DNA from: Psychrosphaera sp. B3R10
GTDB lineage: Bacteria; Pseudomonadota; Gammaproteobacteria; Enterobacterales; Alteromonadaceae
Reading direction: 5' to 3'
Assembly: GCF_018861025.1 (NCBI RefSeq)
Contig: NZ_JAHKQH010000023.1
Span: forward strand, 246,762-310,761
DNA: 64,000 nt
Below the pieces are notes generated by a model. That model was not told where the DNA came from, ran no database searches, and worked only from the letters and a program-made list of their open reading frames with translations. Within the stretch, counting starts at the first letter, position 1, and each line of letters opens with the position of its first letter. A program made the position numbers and the translations under genes. Below, piece by piece: positions 19,634 to 27,907 of this stretch.

Positions 19634-22384
19634 CTAACCGCGTAGCGACTTTCTTCTACGCCATAATAATGCAGCGCCAAATAGACCAACTAGGAATGTT
19701 GCATTTGGTTCATGGACATCTGTCGTGCCACCACCGTTGCCGTCACCACCACCATTGTCGCTGACCATATAGCTTAAATTAAACTGCCAACCGTCTGTGC
19801 TATTACCTAACCAGTTCCAAGTCCAGCCTTCAACAAGACCTTCAACCCAATCACCAAAGTCAAAAGTGCTAGCATCTTCCACAACTACACCGTCATAAAT
19901 TAAGTCACCGCTTACTTCGATATACGTAAATGATTCACCTTCGATATCTGACAGATCTAATGGGGCTTGGAATGCAATATCAAAATCAAAAAGCCCAAGG
20001 AAAGACAGGTCACCATCAACTATAATTTTGTCATTAATAAAGACACCATTGTCTTCAGCAATCTCCATGGCTAACGTAAGTGCTGTCCATTCAGAGTCAC
20101 CTTCAAATGTCAGAGTACCTGGACTGTTGCCTGGATTAATTGTGGAGTCTGAAATTTCGGTAGCGCCTTTGAATGTGCCATCACCAGAAATTGTTTGGCC
20201 TGCTAAGGTCAGAATAAAATCGTCACCCACTTCGATGATACCGTTGTTGTATATGCGACCCATGTCGTTTACAGAACCGCCACTGGTAAAGGTTCCTGAG
20301 ATAGAACCATCACCTAAGAAGGTTATTTTTTTGCCTTCGTTATTGGTAATTTTTAGTTTGTTTGTAATAACACTTTCGTTTTGAACTTGAATGTCGCCAT
20401 TGTTAACAAAGTTGTAATTATTACTCAATTCACCATCTATATTGAGGTTTCCGTTTAATGTTGTATCGGTCGTAGTGAGATATTCGCCCTCAATGCCATA
20501 ATTCGAAAACGTTTCATTATTTATTAGATTGCTAAAACTATAATCGTCTAAGTCAGCAAAGTAATCACCCGTTACGTCACCAGATTCATCAACCGAAGAT
20601 ATTGTTTTAATAGAAGCTTTGTTACCAACCGCTTGATTCGTTAACAAAACACTATTTTGTTCTGAGAAGTTTACTCGTACATCGTTATCGACAAATGTCG
20701 CGACTACATTGGCGCTGTCAATTGGGCCTGAGACAAACAATGCATCTGAGTTATTTTCAATCGTTGCGCTAGCTTCAACTGAGCTATCCCAAAAGACTTT
20801 GTCATCGCCATTTCCGCCGTTGACGAGATCGCCATCGCCAGCAATAAAGGTATCGTCGCCACCTTCACCAATTAATTCATCAGCACCTTCGCCACCGTCT
20901 AAATAGTCGTCACCACTGCCACCTTTCAAAGAGTCGACACCTTTACCGCCATATAAGATGTCATTGTCAGCTAAACCTTTAAGCGTGTCGTTTCCGTCGC
21001 CGCCATATAAAGTATCGTTGCCGTCATCACCTTCTAATTCATCGTTTCCAGATTCACCGTAAAGGGTATCGTCGCCATCATCGCCACGCAGTCTGTCGTT
21101 GTCGTCGCCACCCCAAATATTGTCGTTTCCATCACGACCACGAATATTATCTTCGCCAGAATCACCATAAAGGAAATCTGCGCCAGCACCACCGTCAATT
21201 ACGTCATCGCCAGCATCGCCATGAATTGTATCTATGCCGTCACCACCGTCTATTTCATCATCGTCGTTACCACCGCTAATAATGTCATTGCCAGCATTAC
21301 CAAAAATAGTGTCTTCACCGTCACCACCGTTAATAATGTCGTTGCCTGCAACACCGGTAACGTCAGGATTTGAATATAAGTCTGCAATGGTATCTGAATT
21401 AGCTGTGAAGTCTTCATCGCCATAAATGGTATCATCACCACCTTGACCATTAATAATGTCAGAGCCATTTCCACCATAGATTTCATTTTCGTTGTCATCA
21501 CCACTAAGGGTGTCACCAAAAACAGAGCCAATTAAGTCTTCAAATCCAGAAATAGTGTCAAACCCATTCAGGCCTGTATCTTGTGAAGTTTCATCTGCTA
21601 AATCAATCATGACGGCATTATCGCTATGCGCATAAGATAATGTATCTGTGCCGGCTCCACCCTCAACAACATCGTTACCTGTACTGCCTTTTACGAAGTC
21701 GTTACCGCCACTGGCATCGATGATGTCGTTCCCTGCGCCACCATCTAATATATTGAGTTTACTATCGCCAATTATTGTATCGTCAAATTCTGAACCTTCG
21801 ACAAGTTCAATGTTTGTAACGGAATCTGTTTTTGAGTTTGCCGCATTCGTCGCAGAGCCAGTTTGTAAATTTACATCAATGGCATGGCTCAATTCTTCAT
21901 AGGATAACTTGTCATAGTTGCCTATTCCGCCGTCAATATCATCATTACCGTCACTGCCAATAATCAAATCTTGACCATTGCCACCACTAACAATGTCGTT
22001 GCCATTGCCGCCATTAAGCACATCGTCAGCATCTTGACCATATAATTCGTCGTCGCCGTCATCACCAAAAAGGGTATCTTTGCTATTACCACCTTTCAAA
22101 ATATCGTTGCCATCACCGCCAACTAAGGTATCAGCTCCACCGTCGCCATTAAGTTCATCATCACCGTCATTGCCGTATAAAATGTCTGAGCCGCCTTTAC
22201 CACTAATGGTATCATTGCCACCTAGACCATTAATTTCATCATCGCCACTATTGCCATTAAGCGTGTCGGCATTCTCAGTTCCATTTACGACGGGATTTGC
22301 GGCAGCCAAAGTGGTAGTCGGGAGCAATAACGTCCCAAGCAAAAGAGTTTTGAATACAAATTTCGAGTTTTTAGGTAAGATCAC
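19634..22384 (-). CDS. Large secreted calcium-repeat (RTX-type) protein with PEP-CTERM-like tail
   Basis: 916 residues from a GTG start at 22384, preceded by AAGGA. Sec signal peptide about 1-28 (FKTLLLGTLLLPTTTLAAA). About 40 GGxGxDxLx-type nonapeptides lie in blocks between residues 36 and 545 and should form calcium-filled beta-rolls. Residues 545-880 are a non-repetitive beta-rich region with NPGNSPGTLTFEG, like passenger-type beta-helices. A Gly/Asp-rich linker leads to VHEPNATFLVGLFGAALLW then RRRK, which fits a PEP-CTERM tripartite tail (HEP form). RTX proteins are usually type I secretion substrates without Sec signals, so this combination is notable. Likely a surface or matrix protein; function unknown. 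Confidence 0.85.
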   Translation of the reverse strand: MILPKNSKFVFKTLLLGTLLLPTTTLAAANPVVNGTENADTLNGNSGDDEINGLGGNDTISGKGGSDILYGNDGDDELNGDGGADTLVGGDGNDILKGGNSKDTLFGDDGDDELYGQDADDVLNGGNGNDIVSGGNGQDLIIGSDGNDDIDGGIGNYDKLSYEELSHAIDVNLQTGSATNAANSKTDSVTNIELVEGSEFDDTIIGDSKLNILDGGAGNDIIDASGGNDFVKGSTGNDVVEGGAGTDTLSYAHSDNAVMIDLADETSQDTGLNGFDTISGFEDLIGSVFGDTLSGDDNENEIYGGNGSDIINGQGGDDTIYGDEDFTANSDTIADLYSNPDVTGVAGNDIINGGDGEDTIFGNAGNDIISGGNDDDEIDGGDGIDTIHGDAGDDVIDGGAGADFLYGDSGEDNIRGRDGNDNIWGGDDNDRLRGDDGDDTLYGESGNDELEGDDGNDTLYGGDGNDTLKGLADNDILYGGKGVDSLKGGSGDDYLDGGEGADELIGEGGDDTFIAGDGDLVNGGNGDDKVFWDSSVEASATIENNSDALFVSGPIDSANVVATFVDNDVRVNFSEQNSVLLTNQAVGNKASIKTISSVDESGDVTGDYFADLDDYSFSNLINNETFSNYGIEGEYLTTTDTTLNGNLNIDGELSNNYNFVNNGDIQVQNESVITNKLKITNNEGKKITFLGDGSISGTFTSGGSVNDMGRIYNNGIIEVGDDFILTLAGQTISGDGTFKGATEISDSTINPGNSPGTLTFEGDSEWTALTLAMEIAEDNGVFINDKIIVDGDLSFLGLFDFDIAFQAPLDLSDIEGESFTYIEVSGDLIYDGVVVEDASTFDFGDWVEGLVEGWTWNWLGNSTDGWQFNLSYMVSDNGGGDGNGGGTTDVHEPNATFLVGLFGAALLWRRRKSLRG

Positions 22385-22570
22385 AACAACTATTCCTTAC
22401 GGATTTCTAACCATTAATACATTTACGAGATACATTACGTTTTATACTAGAAATACTGCAAAAAACATACCTTAAATTTTGAATCCTTTAATAATCAAGG
22501 TTATATCCATTCTTACTGAAAAAGTGAAGTTGGTTTGTAAAAAATACTGACACATAATCGGTAATATCAT

Positions 22571-22601
22571 GACACAAACAAGAAAAACTCTTGTTTGTGT
22601 C
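22571..22601. repeat. Perfect 12-bp inverted repeat
   Basis: GACACAAACAAG (22571-22582), 7-base spacer, CTTGTTTGTGTC (22590-22601). No T tract follows on either strand, so it is not a typical terminator. It could be a protein-binding operator or a hairpin in the 5' leader of the minus-strand gene, which begins 187 bp away. Confidence 0.75.
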
Positions 22602-22708
22602 TATGCCTGACTTGGTAAAGCGGATGGTGCCCAATACCGCGCTAATCAGTGTTTTTCCCTCGTCCAATTTAAACTATCTTTATTATGCTTTCTGGTTCTC
22701 TTGAATAC

Positions 22709-22737
22709 TTGATTAAATTTGTCAGGTATTAGATAAT
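22709..22737 (+). promoter_or_regulatory. Probable erpA promoter
   Basis: TTGATT (22709-22714), 17-base spacer, GATAAT (22732-22737), placed 29 bp before the erpA ATG. This is a near-consensus sigma-70 promoter. Confidence 0.55.
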
Positions 22738-22766
22738 CAGCGCCCTTAATAACAGAGGTTTTAGTA

Positions 22767-23141
22767 ATGACAGAAATGGTATCCGCAACTGATTTGGCCC
22801 AAGACGCACCTGAATTACCAATTCAGTTTTCTGACGCGGCAGCGGCAAAAGTAAAAGTGTTAGTTGAGGAAGAAGAAAATCCTGAATTGAAGCTACGTGT
22901 TTATGTAACCGGTGGTGGTTGTTCTGGGTTCCAATATGGATTTACTTTTGATGAAGCTGTAAACCCAGGTGACACTGAAGTTGTTAAACAAGGTGTTTCT
23001 ATGGTGATTGATCCAATGAGCCTACAATATTTAGTTGGCGGTATTGTCGATTACACAGAAGGTTTAGAGGGTTCTCGATTTTTTGTTAACAATCCAAACG
23101 CATCGACAACGTGCGGTTGTGGCGCTAGTTTCAGCGTTTAA
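22767..23141 (+). CDS. erpA: Iron-sulfur cluster insertion protein ErpA
   Basis: 124 residues. A-type carrier fold with the three ligand cysteines: [11 protein letters not shown] and the C-terminal [11 protein letters not shown]. The length and N-terminus ([18 protein letters not shown]) fit ErpA better than IscA. It delivers [2Fe-2S]/[4Fe-4S] clusters to apo-targets, for example the isoprenoid enzyme IspG. Its place after clcA matches E. coli, with the prsT and calcium-repeat genes inserted between. A good terminator follows. Confidence 0.95.
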   Translation: MTEMVSATDLAQDAPELPIQFSDAAAAKVKVLVEEEENPELKLRVYVTGGGCSGFQYGFTFDEAVNPGDTEVVKQGVSMVIDPMSLQYLVGGIVDYTEGLEGSRFFVNNPNASTTCGCGASFSV

Positions 23142-23176
23142 TCTTAATTGTAAAAAAAAGAGACACAAGATATTAC

Positions 23177-23206
23177 AAAAAATGACCAATAAGTTGGTCA
23201 TTTTTT
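23177..23206 (+). terminator. Rho-independent terminator of erpA
   Basis: AAAAAATGACCAA (23177-23189), loop TAAG, TTGGTCATTTTTT (23194-23206), 36 bp after the erpA stop. Confidence 0.9.
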
Positions 23207-23286
23207 ATTATGTAGCCTATTTTTGTTGAGTTTGTTGCCATAGAATGGGGCCAGCCACTATTCTTTAGTTCAAATTTAGGAAAAAT

Positions 23287-24375
23287 ATGAGCGCTACAAA
23301 TAACGCCCCAGGATTATTCGAAAGAAAGCCTTACATTCTCGCCATGATACTTACTGTCATTCTCGTGGGTTGGATGGCATCAGGTAGCTTGCAAAGCAAA
23401 GAAGTCGCTGCCAAAAACGAATCTAAACATGAAACCAAGTTGCCTAAGGTTGAAGTCACTTCATTTGAAGCCTCGTCTATTAGCCGCAGCATCGAGTTGT
23501 ATGGTCGTACAGAACCCGAACGTAGCCTTAAACTAAGCGCCGAACTAGATGGTCGCGTAGCTGAGATTTTAGTGATTGAAGGGCAAAGCGTTAAGAAGGG
23601 GCAGGCAATTGTTAAACTCGCAATCGATGACCGAATTGAACAAATAGAATTTGCCAAAGCGGTCGTTGAACAACGTGAGATCGAATATGCCGGCATGAAG
23701 TCTTTATCTGAGAAAGGACTTCAGGGACAATCACTTCTCGCACAGGCCAAAGCCGCTCTAGTCTCTGCAAAAGCCAACCTAAGACAAAGCGAAATCATGC
23801 TTGAGAAAAGCACAATTCGCGCTCCATATTCAGGCGTATTGGACGAGCAAAACATTGAGCTAGGCAGTTTTGTAAACAAGGGCCAAGTGATGTTTACTCT
23901 GATTGACTTAAATCCACTTATTGTTTCAGCCAATGTAACTGAATCTCATATCGCCAATTTGAATCTTGATACTAAAGTTGTGGTGAAAATGGTGGATGGG
24001 TCTACCGTTAAAGGACGCATGAGCTATCTAGCAAGCGTGTCGGATAAAGGGACCAATACGTTTCCAGTTGAAATCGAAATAGACAATCCTAATCAGCGTT
24101 TACGAGCCGGTGTCAGTACCGAAATTTCATTATTGTTTGACAATGAATTAGCAATAAAAGTCACGCCAGCGCTGTTGTCACTTGACCAGTTGGGTAACTT
24201 GGGGGTGAAGACGGTAGAAGATGGTGTCGTAAAATTTAATCCCATTGATTTAATTAAAGCAGACAAAGATGGAGTGTGGTTAGGTGGGTTTAAAGCTAAA
24301 ACTGACGTAATAACGCTTGGGCAAGGATTTGTAAAAATTGGCGACAAAGTCAATGTAAGTTACAAGCAACTATAG
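23287..24375 (+). CDS. RND efflux periplasmic adaptor (membrane fusion protein)
   Basis: 362 residues. One N-terminal membrane segment (about 16-34), then the lipoyl-like half (GRVAEILVIEGQSVKKGQ, about 88-105), an alpha-hairpin, the second lipoyl half (STIRAPYSGVLDEQNIELG) and beta-barrel/proximal domains. No lipobox is seen. It links an RND pump to an outer-membrane channel; no TolC-type gene is adjacent. The pump gene begins 13 bp downstream, so they form an operon. Substrate unknown. Confidence 0.9.
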   Translation: MSATNNAPGLFERKPYILAMILTVILVGWMASGSLQSKEVAAKNESKHETKLPKVEVTSFEASSISRSIELYGRTEPERSLKLSAELDGRVAEILVIEGQSVKKGQAIVKLAIDDRIEQIEFAKAVVEQREIEYAGMKSLSEKGLQGQSLLAQAKAALVSAKANLRQSEIMLEKSTIRAPYSGVLDEQNIELGSFVNKGQVMFTLIDLNPLIVSANVTESHIANLNLDTKVVVKMVDGSTVKGRMSYLASVSDKGTNTFPVEIEIDNPNQRLRAGVSTEISLLFDNELAIKVTPALLSLDQLGNLGVKTVEDGVVKFNPIDLIKADKDGVWLGGFKAKTDVITLGQGFVKIGDKVNVSYKQL

Positions 24376-24388
24376 GCAGGGACGCAAT

Positions 24389-27300
24389 ATGTTAGGTGTT
24401 ATCGACGCGGCCTTAGACCGCACTCGCACCGTTTTAATGCTCTTCATTTTGTTGATCATTTCCGGTTCAGTAACCTATTCAAACATTCCTAAAGAGTCCA
24501 ATCCGGATATAACTATTCCTATTATTTACGTTTCGATTGTCCATGACGGCATTTCGCCAGAAGATGCGGAACGAATGTTAATCAGACCAATGGAAAATGA
24601 GCTTAGGTCTTTAGAAGGAGTCAAAGAAATGACCTCCAATGCCAGTGAAGGTCATGCCTCTGTTCAACTTGAATTTATCGCCGGTTTTGATTCAAAAGAA
24701 GCGCTAGCCGATGTGCGCGACAAAGTGACAATCGCCAAAGCAAAACTGCCATCAGAAACCGAAGAGCCGGTAATCAAGCAAGTGAGTATGGCCGACGAAC
24801 AGCCTGTGATAACAGTTGTACTTTCAGGGCCGGTACCGGAACGTGGTTTAGTCACTATTGCTCGGGAACTTAAAGATGTAATTGAAGGACTTAAGGAAGT
24901 TTTAGAAGTTGAAGTCGGTGGTGACCGCGAAGATATTGTTGAAATCGTTGTTGACCCACTTTTGATGGAAAGTTACGGCCTTGATCAAGGTGACATCTTT
25001 AACTTATTAGATCGAAACAATCGCTTAGTTGCAGCAGGTACATTAGACAATGGCGCAGGTCGATTTGCGGTTAAAGTGCCGTCTGTTTACGAATCAGTAA
25101 AAGACGTGTACGACCAACCAATTAAAATTGACGGTGATAAAGTCATAACATTTGGTGACGTTGCTCAAGTCCGCCGCTCTTATAAGGATCCAAATAGTTT
25201 TGCTCGATTAAATGCTCACCCCGCGGTGTCACTAGAAATTAAAAAGCGACCAGGTGAAAACATTATTGAAACCATTGAGAAGGTTAAGGATATTGTTGAG
25301 CAGGGAAAAGGGTTATGGCCGGAGCATATCGAAGTTACTTATACCGGCGATCAATCAAAAGATGTTAGGCAGATGTTAAAAGATTTGCAGAACAATGTTC
25401 TCTCAGCGGTTATCTTGGTTGTTATTGTAATTATTGCCACACTTGGCAGCCGTTCTGCAATATTAGTTGGTATATCAATACCAGGCTCATTTTTGACGGG
25501 TATCCTGGTGATATCTTTAATGGGAATGACGGTCAACATGGTTGTTCTTTTTTCATTAATAATGGCCGTGGGTATGTTAGTTGACGGTGCCATAGTGGTG
25601 ACCGAATTTGCCGATAGGATGATGAGTGAAGGTAAACCACGTAAAGAGGCATATCGAGTGGCATCTAGGCGAATGGCATGGCCAATTATTGCATCTACAG
25701 CAACAACCTTAGCCGCTTTTGCGCCGTTAATATTCTGGCCGGGAATGATGGGTGAGTTTATGAAATACTTACCTATTACACTTATTGCTGTGTTAACAGC
25801 CTCGCTGTTTATGGCCCTGATCTTTGTTCCCGCCATTGGTTCACTAATCGGTAAAGTTCGACCATTGAGTGACAAGAAAAAACGTCAATTAATACAAGCT
25901 GAAGAAGGTGACATAACCAAGCTAGGTGGCTTTACCGGTCGTTATGTTGGCGTTCTGGCGAAGGCAATCGCGCACCCGTTTAAAACGTTGTTGCTCTCTA
26001 ATGCGATCTCCATTGCAGTGTTTATGGGTTACGGTGCAAGTGGTTTAGGTGTTGAGTTTTTCCCAAATGTTGAGCCTGTTGGCGCGAATATTACAGTACG
26101 TTCCCATGGTGATTTGTCGATTCATGAAAAAGACAAAATCATGCAAAAAATAGAACAGCGTTTGGTGGGCCTCGAAGAAATTGAAACCCTTTATGCGCGT
26201 ACCGGTGGTAGTGATCAAGTTGGCTACATGCGAATGAATTTAGTTGATTGGCAAGTACGCCGAAAGGCGGACAAAATCATTGCCGATGTTTATTCTTTGA
26301 CGGAAGATATCGCCGGCGTCGAAATTGAAGTCCGCAAAGATGAAAATGGCCCAAGTGGTGGTAAAGCGTTAGTACTCGAACTAAGTTCACGTTTTCCTGG
26401 GGAGCTGTCAGATGCCGTACGCACGATTCGGAAGGCACTCGATGAAACAGAGAAATTTATCAATATAAGTGACACCGCAAATAAGGATGGTATCGAATGG
26501 CAATTACTTATCGATAGAAGTAATGCCGCGCGTTTTGGCGCAGACGCCACTTTAGTTGGTAGCTCAATTTCGATGATTACAAATGGTTTAAAAATTGGTG
26601 AATACCGCCCAGACGATGTTGATGACGAGTTGGATATTCGAGTTCGTTACCCAGAAGAAAAGCGTGATATCGGCCAATTGCAGTCGGTTCGTGTAAAAAC
26701 CGCATCAGGTCTCGTTCCTGTGAGTAATTTTGTCGAACAAAAAGCCGTTCCAAAAGTTGATGTTATTCGTCGAGTCGATGGCCGACGCGTTGTGCAAATA
26801 GCAGCAGATATGGCACCGGGAGTTTTGCTTAGCCAAGAGCTTCCGATGTTGATGGAACAACTACCCAGCTTAAATTTGAGTAAAACCATTAATATTCAAG
26901 TTCGTGGTGAAAATGAAGATCAAGCTGAATCGGAAGGTTTCTTACAAAATGCGTTTTTAGTGGCGCTGTTTGTCATGGCGATTATTTTGGTTACTCAGTT
27001 CAATAGTTTCTATCAAGCCTTGTTAATTTTAAGCGCTGTTATTTTCTCGACGGTTGGCGTGTTCCTAGGACTGATGATAGTGCAAAAACCGTTTGGTATT
27101 GTAATGTCTGGTATCGGTGTTATTTCGTTGGCGGGTATCGTGGTTAATAACAATATTGTATTAATTGATACTTATAATGTTCTGCGTAAAGAGGGCATGC
27201 GAGTAGCGGAGGCAATATTAAGAACCGGCGCGCAACGATTACGTCCAGTAATGCTAACCACAGTGACTACGATTTTAGGGTTAATGCCAATGGTATTAGA

Positions 27301-27526
27301 GGTTAATATTGACTTAATGGATAGGTTAATGGAATTTGGCGGGCCCTCTACCCAGTGGTGGTCTCAGTTGTCCCTGGCTGTTGCTGGTGGATTAGCGTTT
27401 TCAACCTTATTGACGTTAGTGTTAACGCCTTGCTTACTAATGATGGGCGAGAATATTAAGCTTTGGTATCGTGGTGTTAGGAAGGTAAGGACTACTGAAA
27501 TAATAACACCGACTCCTTCTACATAA
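24389..27526 (+). CDS. RND efflux permease (AcrB superfamily)
   Basis: 1045 residues, full length, with the 12-helix RND arrangement and two large periplasmic loops. The TM4 proton site reads VGMLVDGAIVVTEF, so only the first of the two aspartates seen in AcrB is present. The TM10 site reads GIVVNNNIVLID, with Asn where AcrB has Lys940. Such variants are common in other RND subfamilies, so the pump should be active but with a different relay. Probably a proton-driven exporter of amphiphiles; substrate unknown. No regulator gene is adjacent. A strong terminator follows. Confidence 0.92.
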   Translation: MLGVIDAALDRTRTVLMLFILLIISGSVTYSNIPKESNPDITIPIIYVSIVHDGISPEDAERMLIRPMENELRSLEGVKEMTSNASEGHASVQLEFIAGFDSKEALADVRDKVTIAKAKLPSETEEPVIKQVSMADEQPVITVVLSGPVPERGLVTIARELKDVIEGLKEVLEVEVGGDREDIVEIVVDPLLMESYGLDQGDIFNLLDRNNRLVAAGTLDNGAGRFAVKVPSVYESVKDVYDQPIKIDGDKVITFGDVAQVRRSYKDPNSFARLNAHPAVSLEIKKRPGENIIETIEKVKDIVEQGKGLWPEHIEVTYTGDQSKDVRQMLKDLQNNVLSAVILVVIVIIATLGSRSAILVGISIPGSFLTGILVISLMGMTVNMVVLFSLIMAVGMLVDGAIVVTEFADRMMSEGKPRKEAYRVASRRMAWPIIASTATTLAAFAPLIFWPGMMGEFMKYLPITLIAVLTASLFMALIFVPAIGSLIGKVRPLSDKKKRQLIQAEEGDITKLGGFTGRYVGVLAKAIAHPFKTLLLSNAISIAVFMGYGASGLGVEFFPNVEPVGANITVRSHGDLSIHEKDKIMQKIEQRLVGLEEIETLYARTGGSDQVGYMRMNLVDWQVRRKADKIIADVYSLTEDIAGVEIEVRKDENGPSGGKALVLELSSRFPGELSDAVRTIRKALDETEKFINISDTANKDGIEWQLLIDRSNAARFGADATLVGSSISMITNGLKIGEYRPDDVDDELDIRVRYPEEKRDIGQLQSVRVKTASGLVPVSNFVEQKAVPKVDVIRRVDGRRVVQIAADMAPGVLLSQELPMLMEQLPSLNLSKTINIQVRGENEDQAESEGFLQNAFLVALFVMAIILVTQFNSFYQALLILSAVIFSTVGVFLGLMIVQKPFGIVMSGIGVISLAGIVVNNNIVLIDTYNVLRKEGMRVAEAILRTGAQRLRPVMLTTVTTILGLMPMVLEVNIDLMDRLMEFGGPSTQWWSQLSLAVAGGLAFSTLLTLVLTPCLLMMGENIKLWYRGVRKVRTTEIITPTPST

Positions 27527-27565
27527 AGGTATCGCTTGGTATTAAATAGTCTTCAACCCTTATGT

Positions 27566-27595
27566 AAAAAGAGCAGACAATGTCTGCTCTTTTTT
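27566..27595. terminator. Bidirectional terminator after the RND operon
   Basis: GAGCAGAC (27571-27578), loop AAT, GTCTGCTC (27582-27589), flanked by A and T runs. It ends the RND operon and, on the other strand, lies directly after the stop of the 59-residue membrane protein gene. Confidence 0.9.
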
Positions 27596-27773
27596 ATTTG
27601 AGGTGGTGATTTAGTAAATACATCAATCCAAAAAATACTGCCATAACGCCGGTTAAGCCAATAATATAATAAAAGCCCTGCTTACCTTGTTCTATCGTCC
27701 AGCCTTTATTTTTTAAATAGAGCCACCAAATAAAACATAAAATAAGTGGCAGTAAAAAAAACAATCTAATCAT
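27594..27773 (-). CDS. Small two-helix membrane protein (59 residues), function unknown
   Basis: ATG at 27773 to TAA at 27594-27596. The translation begins MIRLFFLLPLILCFIWWLY, then KNKGWTIEQGKQGF, then a second hydrophobic stretch YYIIGLTGVMAVFFGLMYLL and the end NHHLK. Two membrane helices joined by a short charged loop are evident. The terminator right after the stop supports a real gene. It lies on the same strand as and downstream of ampG, 134 bp away. I do not recognise the family. Confidence 0.7.
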   Translation of the reverse strand: MIRLFFLLPLILCFIWWLYLKNKGWTIEQGKQGFYYIIGLTGVMAVFFGLMYLLNHHLK

Positions 27774-27907
27774 AATTTTATCGTGAACATCCGTCGATTC
27801 GTATTTTGATAGTTAAACACAACTAGTGCCTTTGCATCTACTATTTCGCTCATCGTAGATGAAAATAATGCATGGTTGCATTAGCAATGTCGTATTTTTC
27901 GATTAAG

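Larger units (their letters stand above)
22385..22766. other. Divergent intergenic region, calcium-repeat gene / erpA
   Basis: 382 bp without a gene. It holds a 12-bp perfect inverted repeat (22571-22601) and a good erpA promoter (22709-22737), both listed separately. The remainder is AT-rich and should contain the promoter of the calcium-repeat gene. Confidence 0.6.

Noticed and set aside
20800-22300. Regular short DNA repeats that might suggest a CRISPR array or satellite
   Set aside because: The periodicity is 27 bp, in frame, and encodes the GGxGxDxLx nonapeptides; units diverge in sequence.
20028-22475. Several plus-strand ORFs opposite the calcium-repeat gene
   Set aside because: They are Pro/Ser-rich antisense readings of the Gly/Asp repeat codons.
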